Source of the DNA: Lunularia cruciata
Taxonomy: Eukaryota > Streptophyta > Marchantiopsida > Lunulariales > Lunulariaceae
Direction: 5' to 3'
Length of the DNA stretch: 64,000 bases
NCBI GenBank assembly: GCA_948567375.1
Contig: OX419756.1
Span: 11,289,001-11,353,000, forward strand
The notes under the pieces: generated by a model
Database searches by the model: none
What the model saw: only the letters and a program-made list of their open reading frames with translations
What the model was told of the DNA's origin: nothing
Shown here: positions 1 through 10,986 of the stretch, piece after piece
Position numbering within the stretch: position 1 is the first letter of the stretch
Layout of the letters: each line of letters starts with the position of its first letter
Position numbers and translations under genes: made by a program

Positions 1-395
1 ACTTAAGAAGGCCTTTGAGATTTTATCAGCCATCCTCTCTAATGCTTATCCTTTCTTTTTGTCTATTGTAGACTTTGCACATCTTAATATGGAGGATAAA
101 GCCTTCTTTCCTTTCTTCTTGGGACAAAAAATTTTATGCTTGATATTCTTTTACTACTAGTATTATTGCTAAATACCTTAGAAGGTTTAGCTCTAAGCAA
201 ATCTAGTCCCTCTTCTACTATAATATCTTCATAGATTTATATTGTAGGAAGATTATAAGAGATACCTAGGGAATTTAGTGTTAAGGCAATGATGAATAAA
301 TCTTAGCCATACAATATCCTCAATATCCACTTACACATTCTGCAAAACAACACCTAGTTCACAGTAAGGTAGGTGGGACAAGAAGCTTGGATCTA
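1..395. other. AT-rich intergenic DNA, no gene seen
   Basis: No reading frame here resembles a known protein, and stop codons are dense in all frames. I see no RNA gene and no repeat boundary before the LTR-like sequence that starts at 396. Confidence 0.5.
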
Positions 396-1172
396 TGTAA
401 TAACATTAGCTAGATAGATTACCTAAAGGTGAAAATTGGCTTGGTAATATCTTTAGGGATGTTATATATGATAGTCTAAGTAGATCACATAAATTTATCA
501 CCAAACAAATACTTCCACTATTAAGGTTGTGGTAAAAAACACCATGGAATTTTAGTGCTAGTTTCAAGTGCCTAAATGGATGAATTAGGCCTCTCTTCCC
601 TTTTGTCTCATTGAGGGCTTTCCAATGGTACCTTGCCCATGTTAGCTTGAGCTTCATACAAGAAGATTCCCCAAAGATTCCCTTTGGTCAAACTTGTTTG
701 ACCAACCAAATAGGACAAGGATTGACATGTCACCAATCCATGCAGCTAATCATGGAGCTTGCTGAAATGTCACTAATCCATGTATTTGATCCAAGGGTGT
801 AGTTCTCTTTAAATGGATACTCTTTGTTATATAATAAAGACAATGTGCTCCTCTAAGATATGGGAGTATCTTGCCCATGCTATCTTGAGCTTCATACAAG
901 AAGATTCCCCAAAAATTCCCTTTGGTCAAACTTGTTTGACCAACCAAATAGGACAAGGATTGACATGTCATCAATCCATGCAACTAACCATGGAGCTTGC
1001 TGGCATGTCACCAATCCATGTATTTGATCCAAGGGTGTAGTTCACTTTGAGTGAATACTCTTTGCTATATAATAAAGACAAGGTGCTCCTCTAAGACATG
1101 GGAGTATTGAGGAAAGAAACCATATTTTTCTCTTGTGTTTCTCTTGGGGTTTCTCCTATCCTCGGAAAATTA
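396..1172 (+). repeat. Decayed solo LTR related to the chromovirus LTRs at 27674 and 33547, with an internal tandem duplication
   Basis: Read on the + strand, this begins TGTAATAA..AGCTAG and follows the order of the reverse complement of the LTRs at 27674-28418 and 33547-34637. Shared landmarks are a TTGGTAATATC-type stretch near 435, a GGATGAATTAGGCC block near 578, the TCATTGAGGGCTTTCCAATGG block near 608, the TTTGACCAACCA block, and a TATATAATAAAG promoter-like stretch. Two units of 238 bp (about 632-869 and 870-1107) repeat the central part. No internal retroelement sequence follows, so it is either a solo LTR or the remains of a deleted element. The 3' boundary near 1172 is approximate and I found no clear target duplication. 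The short frames inside it are not genes. Confidence 0.7.
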
Positions 1173-4100
1173 TAATATATTCACGAAACACCTTGTAAAT
1201 CTAGCTCACTTCTACTCTACTTAATCCTCACTCCATTCTTGTCATTAACCAATGCTTACTTATGAAGCTTGATTTGGTTTAACTTTGTAAACTCCTACCA
1301 ACTACAAGGCTTGAAGTCTAAAACCAAACTTAGGTTTTGCTCTTTTTTGGGTCTATGCAAAGTAAGTGCACATGCTTTGACCATCCAACTAGAAATCTTC
1401 TCTTGAAGAATAAACTTGGATATATCAAAAACATTATCTTGAGTTTGCTAGCAATTCTAAGGCTTTGCAACTTCAATTGAATTTAAAAGAGACATGACCT
1501 AATCTTTTAAGGTTGTTTTTTATTGTGTCTTTGAAGCTAGGCAACCGAATTGCATTTTTCTAACTCCTTAAGCAATCTATCTTTCTCGGGAGGTAGGTTT
1601 ATAAATTTCTCAAGGAGATAAGCTAGGGTTTGAGGATTTGCAAATACAATAAGGGTTTCTTGGATTTGTAATATGGTTGCTAGATATTCAAGGAAATCCT
1701 TACTATCACTTGTTTCTACCTAACACTTGATTAATCACTAACAACCACAAGCACATTGGCACTCAACTTAATTTGATCTACAACCCATTGTAGAATTCTT
1801 AGAGATTGCAAATGAGAAATGAGGACTAAAGTCCAAAAGTCACTTTTGATACTTCTCCTTACTTCTTATTCACTTTTGGTAAAAGGAATCTCCTTGAAAT
1901 TTTACTTTCCAAGATTTCAATCATTTGTCACAAGTACGTGCAAGTTTCCTTTTATAAAAAATTTATTTATTTGGTGATCCTTTTATGTCATTAGATAGAT
2001 GGATGGATGACATTTAATCAATACTATGGGTTTCAAAATTAGTACTCATATGGTTGCATGGTGATCTTTCCCATTGGTAGATGCTACAACAATCCTTTAA
2101 ACATTCATCCTTAAGGATGCATAACATTTGCAGAGTGTCTCCCATTGGTATGGAAAGGCCCATGCCTTGCAATAAGTTGTTATGTTTATTAGCTTAACCT
2201 ACGGAGGATTAAGAGAGGAAGTATGGTGTTACAGATGAGATTGTTGAGCAACTAGATGCAAATGAGGGATGGGTATCTATGTGCAAGTATCTCATACTTG
2301 CTTAGTGGATGAACCATCCTTCAAACCAAAAGGGGTTCAAGTAAAATACATGAAGACATGGGATAGGGTAAAGAGAATGTTTGAGTTCAAGTTGGAGCTT
2401 CTATGTTGGATTTGGAAAAAAAGCCTCTAGGAAAAGTAATGTTACACCTCATCTATAACCCCAATATTTTCTCTTAATTCCAGTCTATTAATCCAATCCA
2501 AGTGTAAGCAAGAGGAGTTGAGATGCCGTCTAGGCATGTGGAAGTTGTGTGGTTTTCCTTATTGTTCAAGAGTTTTACATAATTGGGAATTGCTCTTTCT
2601 CCTTTGGGGTGATAGGTACCTACTTGAGCTAGAAGAACATTTCATAATACTCATTTAAAGTACATTGTATTCAAAGGATATAGGTCTAACCGGGTCCAAG
2701 CATTACCAGGGTTTCTAATTTTGATGGTTTCCATAAACCCTACACACATTTATTAAGAGCAAGATTTTTGCTTTCTTTTCATTGTGTCTGGACGACATAG
2801 GTCCAACTAGTGGATCAAAAATTGAATTTCTCTTTAGATCTCAAGTTAACTTGTGAGTCTAGTGAAACTTGAGATTTGTTATAAATGCATGGCAATATTG
2901 AGTAGGGAATGGTTCATAAGAGGTATAGTGATCATGTTCCATCACCTTGTAATCCAAAAATCTGTTCTAATAGACTTTGGGTTTAAGAAGTCTGACTCTA
3001 ATTCTTAATCAATAACTTTGTGTACAAGCAATCTCACTATCTAAGCTAAAGAGTTTTTCTAACCTTAGCTTGGACTTCCATGTCATCCTCATGCAATCAT
3101 CCTAATAATTCTTGATTCCTCATCCTAATAATTCTTGATTTAAAATGTTCTTCTCCTTATAGGTCTTTAGTTGAGAAACAAGAATTTTTACCTGTAAAGT
3201 CTAACTTTGACTTGAATTGGTAGACATTTTACTTTCCTCCTCAAAATTTAGATCTAATTCTAACTTCTACATAAAATTTTCATATCCTATCTTAATTTAT
3301 TAAAAAGAAATACATTCATTTTAATTTTTTAATATTGGAAGATCCACAACTAGATATATCTTTCAAACTCTTAATCTTATATTGCTCAAAATTGGATAAG
3401 ATTGGACAAAAATACATGGAATCAATAAATTTCTTAGTTATAATTTTATAATAAAGTATTATTTTAAGGTTATCTTGGCTTGAGAGTGTCACTATTCTCA
3501 AGTTGATTGTGGAAAAAATAAATTCAATAACTATACTAGGCAAAGTACTAGTTTTAGGTCAATTGGCACCTTGGAAAAGATATCTCTTATTATGGCACCT
3601 AGAACAAAAAATAATTATAACAATATAGTTGTTGTTGAGATCTATGAAGTACAAGACACTAATGTTTGTGATTTGGATCAAATAAGAGTTGATCAAGTGA
3701 ATATGAAGGCATTAAGGTCAAAGGTGGTAGATATGTTTTCAATAAGTGTTTAGATGTATCTTTAATGAACTATTTAAAGGTTACCTTCTCACCAAGTAAA
3801 CCCATTTTAGAATAGATTTGCTCCTAAAAAATACACATATTAGTAGAAGTAGCATTAATATAGTAAAAAGAGTATTTTTTACTCACCTCAATAAATATCA
3901 ACAAATGTATTGAAAAATTCAACTAAGCTTGGAGGATGCAAAAGATCTTGTTAAATCCTTCAACTAAGCTCTCTAGCTTTCAAGTCTACCCCAATTAAGT
4001 CCTTTATTTTTCAAATGAATGATAGAAAACTTATCAAGGGTAGTCAATACTCCAACTAAGCTCTCTAGCTTTCAAGCTTGCCCTTGTTAAGTTCTTTATT

Positions 4101-5400
4101 GTTCAAATTAGTGCTAGAAAACCTAGCTCAAATTAGTCAATAAGATCTTTAACTTGCTCAAAAACTACATGTACAATCTACTAAGTAAAAAGAAATCATA
4201 TAGTTTGCTATTGTAATGACTCAATGTTGACATTATGTGAAAACAGTAATCTATCATTCCCATGGAGATACAGTTTGAAATGACTAGAAGGTGAAAGAAA
4301 ATGTCTCAATGATCAATTCTCTATTGTTTCTTATTTAACATATTGGGCAGAATTATTCCCAAAAGAAGGTAGTATCACCTCCTATGGTGCATTGTAAAAA
4401 GGGAAAACAAAAATCACTTTCATTATGGATCCAAATTATTCCTAAAGATAATGGTTCATTTATCATGAAGGTCCCTTCCAGTTCCAAGATCACTCCTTGT
4501 TGAAAGTGTGATTTATCATTATTGCTCAATCTTTGTTAACACCTCAAACTTTGTTAGCATCATGATTATCATGAACTCTCCAAGTGTTATTAGCACCGCA
4601 AATGGCATGCACATGTCAAAGGTGGTCCATGCTTTGCAAATAATTTCACCACAAAGGTCTATGGCTCTAGTGACTATAATAGTAGAGAATGTGTACTACC
4701 CTTGCTAGAAGGCACAAATCTAAAGGATTCATGGATCACCTAGCTTTTTGTTACCATGGTACTTCATGATGCTCTTCCTATCTTTGTTAGCCACTCACTA
4801 CATCACCTTGATTATTCAAAACCATATAGATTCAACACTCCATACAAGTGTGAAAAATTCTCTTCACACAAGCATTGATGTTCCTACTTCAAAATTTTGT
4901 ACCACTACTCAACCAAACAAATAGTCCATCACACAAAATGCATACAACATACATAGTAGATCATAGAGATATTTGAGTAAAAAGTGTATTTGCTACAATT
5001 GATTGAATGAATGAAGTTGGTTTGCATTGGGCCAAAGCTCTTTATACTGTTCCTACTCTCTTGCTAACAAATCTAGTCGCTATGATTTATTGGAAATCTC
5101 CAAATTACATATATCACTCATTGCTAATCCTATTTGATTATCTTATCTTATCTTAATCTAACTTAATTAAGATTTGTCTAGGTTGTGATGCTAGATGAGC
5201 TCCTCAATTTTGTTTTTTACTCCTAACTTTCCATTGGATGATTACAAAAAAGGCCTTTGGTTATAAAACTAATCACTCACAAAAAGTGTCATGAATCTAT
5301 AATATACAATCATGAAGTTCTTTGGCCAAAAAGACTAGGTCAATGATCATTCTACACTTAATCTATTTTACAATTCATCAACTCACAAATCTTTATATAA
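1173..5400. other. AT-rich gene-poor stretch with small local duplications
   Basis: I could not support a gene here. Visible structure is a 92-bp tandem pair at 3961-4145 and a roughly 25-bp direct repeat near 3095-3142. The largest frames are 60 to 75 codons with no recognisable domain and look like chance. The base composition resembles the other retroelement-derived beds in the window. Confidence 0.5.
3961..4145. repeat. Two-unit tandem repeat, about 92 bp
   Basis: Both units open with CAACTAAGCTCTCTAGCTTT (3961 and 4053) and keep the same order of blocks: an AAGT(C/T)CTTTATT stretch, a GATAGAAAAC/GCTAGAAAAC stretch and a final AGTCAATA. They differ at several positions, so the duplication is not recent. 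No coding content is seen. Confidence 0.75.
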
Positions 5401-5429
5401 TTGCAAAGAAGTACCTTTACCTACACATC

Positions 5430-6291
5430 CTAATAAGCAATTTGACCTTCTCTTGTAATCTACAAACCTAAAAAGCATCTTGTTCATCATCTCCTCAAAC
5501 TTTTGGCTTGAGTGCACTTCAAGAAGGGTGAACAAGTATGCAAGTTGTTTCTTGTTTTACACCTTTGCCTCTAACATGTGAATTTGAGTCTCCATATCAC
5601 ATAGTCATACTTGATATGGTAGGGTCTTTGCTAATTTCTATGTGTGCTCAATCATCTAGTTTAAAATGTCTTGCATTGTTGTGAGCACTCTCACATGCTC
5701 CTCCCCCAAGCTCACACAAATAGCTTGATTTTCTCCTTCTACATCTTTTTGTACATGCACTCTATTGGGTCTCCTCTCTCCTCTTGTCTATCAAATTGCT
5801 TGGTCAACTCCTCCAAATGGATTTCTAGGAGCTCTTTATAATTAGCACACATAATCTAATCAATAAAAATCTTGACTCACACCTTCTCAAACTTAGCTTT
5901 TAACGTGTTCACTTTTTTGTCTCGGGAACAAATCTATTTGCCATATTCTTTCTGCCATTTTTTTCCCAATATTAAGCACACACACCTTTGTCCATGCTTT
6001 TCATATCTCTCTATCATGTTTCTCCCATCTTGTTTGCTCTACCTTCCTCCATTTGTCCAAATTTTGTTCTAACTCATGACAATTCTCTTCTTCAGTCTTG
6101 AGAAAGTTCTTGATCTTTGTGAGCTCCTCATGAGCTCTTGCCGTCTCCTTTTTAACCACTTGAGCAACACAATGAACCCAAGGGACAAACTTCACATGGT
6201 TGATGATGATCATGTCTAATTCCCAATAGCAAGAAAAAATCATTTCCAACTTGTGAAGAGCTAGACCTACCATATTGATCACTTCCCACAA
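5430..6291 (-). pseudogene. Decayed coiled-coil ORF, probably of mobile-element origin
   Basis: The minus strand is open from 6291 to 6001. It encodes a charged, helix-prone segment (VKKETARAHEELTKIKNFLK, then a Glu/Lys-rich stretch ending near EKHDRE) that looks like a coiled coil. After the stop, similar charged sequence continues on the same strand to about 5430, broken by several stops and shifts, with segments such as NTLKAKFEKV and ANYKELLEIHLEELTKQFD. No catalytic domain is visible and I cannot name the family. The composition resembles the decayed frame at 21902-22378, which may come from the same kind of element. Non-coding AT-rich DNA is the alternative for the more broken part. Confidence 0.35.
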
Positions 6292-7254
6292 GGAAAGTCT
6301 TTGATTGTGGTTGAATCAGCTTACATCTTCTTCATTTTGAGGCTTTTTCAATCCCAAGTTTTGTCTTTCTCCTGCTCATTCTCTATCTTCTCCTTGGTGG
6401 GAAGCAGAATAAGTAACTCTTCTTGTGCTTCCTTGTGAGCAATGGTCACATCTTTTGCCAAGTGTGCACCTACCTATCCTTCATGATCTCTTTGAACGTG
6501 GGTACCTCTTTCGCATGTGATCTCACTTCTTCTTTGTTTTCTATTTCTTTTGCTTGGACCTCATTACTTTTCTTTGTTCATGATGGTCCAACTTTATTGT
6601 TGTACTGATTTTGGAGGTTGGTCATGGAGGGTGTCTAATTGTTCAACCCATCATAGAAGTCTTCTTAGAGTAGAAACACTCTAAGAATATTTTTTTGGAT
6701 GTTTTATATCTATATTTTTTGAGTTCCTTTGCTTCAAAAAGATTAAATTTCATTGATTTTGACCATGAAAATTAGAAGGAATTGTAAACTACCTCAAGAT
6801 TTTGCATTGGTATTATCTTTTGAGCAAGCATGTGATTATGTGTAAAACCACAAGGCATTGCTTCAAACACTTCAGTTGAAGTACATAAATTTAACTTTAT
6901 TTTTGGAAGGAGCCATTCAAACTATATGATGTCAAGTTAGAATACAAACCTAGAAATCACATATTATTTCATTGCACTTTCTTGTTGACTAGATATAAAC
7001 AACTTCTATATTTTACAAGTACATTAAATATCATTCTTGGTCAAATTAAAGGAGGCATATAAGACAAAGTACTTATAATAATTTTAATTATATCACTTCT
7101 TCCTAATTGTTTCATCTCAACTTGCAGTAAAGGATAATGAGTATACTTAAGATTCTATGAAGAATAGATTGTTTCATGAAGCAAATAAAGTATATGTTAC
7201 ACAAAATACTGGTTCTTTTTTGTTTAACTGCAAGAGATACATAATCTCCAAAAC
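6292..7254. other. AT-rich intergenic DNA
   Basis: No supported gene. The frames present are short and show no conserved motif. Confidence 0.4.
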
Positions 7255-7417
7255 CACATCTCAAGTTATCTTAGGTGATGTAGGGCAGATTTCTCATATC
7301 AACACTATTAGACTTAGTCCTATTTTACCTATTTTTGTCTCACCCTTGTATGGCTTGATGGGGTCTTCCCATCGTTTGTGTTTTCTACATGGTAATCCTT
7401 TTCTCCCAAAAAGATAA
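7255..7417 (+). mobile_element. 3'-end fragment of the RLE non-LTR retroelement family
   Basis: Read on the + strand, this follows the same block order as the 3' end of copy B (reverse complement of 36256-36400): ATCTTAGGTG, GTAGGGCAGATTTCTCAT, a TTAGTCC(T/C)(A/C)TTTTACC stretch, TTGTATGGCTTGATGGGG, TCTTCCCATC and TGTGTTTTCTACATGGTAATCC. It retains the perfect GATGGG/CCCATC hairpin near 7359-7375. The 5' end is truncated close to the end of the ORF, as expected for incomplete reverse transcription. Confidence 0.75.
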
Positions 7418-7424
7418 GACTATT

Positions 7425-7830
7425 GATTTTCTTCAACATTTGTGGTGGTGGCCAAACATGGCTCAAGTTATTTATAGTTTTTTTTGTTTAGAAAGCTACC
7501 AATAAAATAATACTTTAAAGCCGTGGGATCCACCAGAGAATATTGATTCATATATAGGCTCTAGAAGCATTCTCAGTACCTCTTGCACGATACGGTCTTG
7601 GAAGTTGAAACAATTTATATTTTCCAATCCTTATCAATCCTCATCTCACATTGGTAGAATGTAAGCTTGGATTGCATCAATCTCTTTCTTTCTTTTGTGT
7701 CCAAGGCTACAATACAATAATTGTGTTTATGGGTAAATTGAATAAGTAGATCCACTTATCTCCTATAGTTGACACTATATATATTTCAAATGGCAAAGCT
7801 CTACTTTTATACTATGTTTAGACTTTTTGA
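7425..7830 (+). pseudogene. Decayed Ty3/gypsy integrase fragment
   Basis: Translation on the + strand gives FLQHLWWWPNMAQVIYSF followed by Cys. This resembles the linker between the His pair and Cys pair of the retroviral-type integrase zinc finger (consensus of the type LQRxWWWPxMxxDVxxYVxxC). Farther on, GYNTIIVFMGKLNK, an in-frame stop, then IHLSPI resembles the start of the integrase core (G-Y-D-A-I-L-V-V-V-D-R-L-T-K). Stops and missing residues show it is non-functional. It directly follows the RLE fragment, so insertions have accumulated here. Confidence 0.5.
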
Positions 7831-9990
7831 GTGGGTGAACCATCATTGATAATTATTATTGCTTCCCTAGCATGGTATTGTAGGTATATATTCAAGATTT
7901 TGGGTACCAAAATTGCAAGTTTATTGTTTACAACTATAGCATAAAGATTAGAATACTCTTATTTCAATTACTTGTAACAACTCTAAGGAAGCAAGAATCA
8001 GATTCTCTTCATTCTTTCTTAATTATGATCAAGATCTTTTAATTATGATCAAGATCTTTCCAAATTAAAACCTTTTATATCCAACTTATTTTCTTTTTTG
8101 ACCAAGTTTAATTTCTACCATCTACTACAATTATTGATGATCATGAAGAGTAGTAAGTTTATTGTATCCTTGCCAAACAAATGCCAAAAAATGCTGACAT
8201 ATAAAGTAGAAAGTCTTTTAGAAAGATTTCCACTATATGATACTAAATGGATTTCCTTTATTGTGGCCGAGACTACCGCATGGAGTATTAGCTTCTTCAA
8301 AAGAGTTATTTGCTTCATGATGCTATATAGAAACCCCTTCATCATCTTCAAGATACAATTTAAGATTTTAAATTGGATGGATTGATGAGGATATAATAGA
8401 TTAGCAAAAGGGGAATCTGTAACATTGAAAGATACCACCAATGTAATTTAGAAAGTTCTTTACAGAAGTTACTAGAAACTTCTAGAAAATACTCTAGAAA
8501 ATACTAAGGAAATTTCATGAAGTATATTAAAAGGAAATTGGAACCTTTTTAATGATTGAGTTGACTAATAAGATACTTGTGTAGGATTTAAACTACAAGG
8601 TAAATAAGCTAGAAAAAGTATATTTGTTAGAAAGTCCAAAACTAGCTATGCTTGGAAGGATGTCAATACCCACCAAATACAATACGATTATATTGTGTCA
8701 TCTTTTACAATTGGAGCACCTACTCAATTAATTCAATATTTAGTCTATCGGGTGTCTTCTAGAATTTTTACTTGTTCTCTTGGATTCTTGTTACAAGAAG
8801 TAAAATATCATATTATCTCATTTAGAGCTCATTTAGTAAGAATGTAGATTATAACTTCAACATTGAATCAAAAACTTGAAAGAAGATTCAATCCTATATT
8901 TAGATGAAATGACCGCCACTTGATATTATAGTATTAAGTGAACTAAAAGGATAATATAGATTTAAATATATCACCCTATGATAGAGCATACCTAATATGC
9001 TTGGCTTCAAAGATCAGAACTTGAGATTCTTGCCCTAATATACTATGGATGGAATTTGGATTTGACTTTGCTATTAACTTTGAGATCTTTTATCATAATT
9101 ATAAAAAAATTCCATCATAAAGATATCTAGTTTTCAAGATATTTGATCTTGAGAAATTAATATCTTACACATATACTAATTAGCACTCACCAAATTGAAT
9201 TTTTTGCAACCACTAAATAACTATTCAAAACTAGTAAAAGGACGCATCTAGCAATATGAATAATTCATACTATTGCATAAATGGAGATCACAAAATAAAA
9301 CCTTAAGTTATATTTTTGTATTGTAAATAGTGTGCTAATATTTCTTTCTACATAAATTTTTTATATTTTGATATTTGTATGTAAAATCACATGATTGTAG
9401 AATTGGGTCTAAAGCTAAAGTTCTAATCTTTCTTACAGAATGTAATACTTCATACAAAATTTAATTTTTGTATATCTTTGGTTGGTAAGGTGAATGAGAA
9501 AATATCTAGTACTTAAATTATATTATATTTTTATAATTTATATTTATATATCATTCATTTAAGATTGAAAATATTTTTATTTATTTAACTTAACTGTAAT
9601 ATATATAAGTGAGAATAGGGCTTTTAAGAATGATTTTTCTAGCATAAATAGTTTTATATTAACATAAATTTATTCAAAACCTGATATTGCTTATAGTAAA
9701 TGAAATACCTTGATTCAATAGAGGAAATTATTTTTGCAACCAAAATTATTTTTTATGATTTATTATTTAGAAGAGAGAATGGATATATAATTTTATAATG
9801 AATAGTATATAAATTAATTCATAAATTTTCTTCTTTATTCACATTTTGACAATTTTTATAACCATGAATTTAAGATATTTGTAATTTTAATTTTATTAAA
9901 CTAATTATATAATTTTTCAGATAAAATATTTCAGAGAATTATAATTTTAATCACTTATCTTTATAAATCAGGGATAGGTTGTCTCACGGG
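7831..9990. other. AT-rich intergenic DNA, no gene seen
   Basis: Very low GC content and dense stops in all frames. A 21-bp direct repeat (TTAATTATGATCAAGATCTTT) occurs near 8020-8060. The overlapping frames of 95 and 108 codons around 8098-8441 occupy both strands of the same AT-rich DNA and match nothing I recognise. Confidence 0.5.
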
Positions 9991-10986
9991 AAATACAGGT
10001 GACTTCTTAAAAGCATTTGATGAAACCTGCAGTGAAACCAGGTGCCTAGAAGTTGACGATCGCTGGGGAAAGCGTGGCCGGGAAACTCTACCCGGCGATT
10101 CAGCTACAGTTCACTCATCCGGCCAAGTGTAAGTGCACTGATGGCGAGCGAAGAGCTTTCTGTACAATACCATGTTGGTCCAACGCATCGTTCTTGTTCC
10201 AACCTTTAGCCGTGGCGGGAGGAAGGAAACCACGACGTTTGACAAGCCAAAGTCCCGAACTGAATTCGTGCCCTCTCTGCGAAGAAAGGGATCAGAGCAA
10301 CCAGAGCTGGTCAAGCTAGTTTCTCGTCCGTATCCCGTCCAGTTTCTGAATCAGGTACTGTAGCGTCAACTTGTTTCGTGGTCTTCTGAGGATTTATGAT
10401 GACTGTGTTCAAGGAACCTTGTTATTGCAATCTGTCATACTAATGTGAATGTAATAATCTCATTATAGAAACAGTAGAATTCAAGATTCCGTTCGATCTA
10501 GGATTACATGAATTAGTTCACAATTTTGAGGTGCAGAAATCGAGTGTTTGAGCCAACAGTGAAGGTTCACTTGCTCGGCTTCATATTTGAGCCAGTAGTC
10601 TTTAGAATTCCAGTGAGATTCACCTGACAGGCGATTTTAAGCTAGAGCAGTTAATTTTACCTGTAGATCCATGTCGCGCGCTCGTAAGTAATCTATCGAC
10701 TTGTAATCGTTAGCCCTATGAGATTCCGTAAGTCCCGATCACGAAGTTGTCTAGTTTTGAGGCTAGAACTGAATGACTGGCAGATCAGGTGAATTCAGCT
10801 ATACAGGATCTCAATGTCATGAAATTAGGGACCAAGTTAGTGTGACAATCAAGTAGAGGGGGATCCCATGATACACATACCGCGCTGGTGAACTCCATCG
10901 CTCAACTTTAACACAGGTCTCCTTGTATCTGCTGGTTCAGGTCAGGTCGCAATTAGAGTCAGCAGTCACGGAGGCGGGAGGAAGAG
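9990..10986 (+). promoter_or_regulatory. Upstream region and probable 5' UTR of the VPS39 gene, possibly with a leader intron
   Basis: Composition changes sharply near 9970-10000, from AT-rich bed to gene-like GC content, marking the start of the gene island. A possible leader intron runs from a donor near 10354 (CAG|GTACTG) to an acceptor close to 10938-10950 (GGTTCAG|GTCAG..), just before the start codon at 10987. The 63-codon frame at 10172-10363 ends right at that donor and is more likely leader sequence than a gene. No TATA box stands out. The intron is inferred only from splice-like sites. Confidence 0.35.

Noticed and set aside
611-1040. Two similar + strand frames suggesting a duplicated peptide gene
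   Set aside because: Both lie in the tandemly duplicated part of an LTR-like repeat; similar frames occur in the chromovirus LTRs, so they are not genes.
10172-10363. 63-codon frame before VPS39 as a separate small gene
   Set aside because: It ends exactly at a donor-like site in the probable leader and shows no domain; more likely 5' UTR exon sequence.
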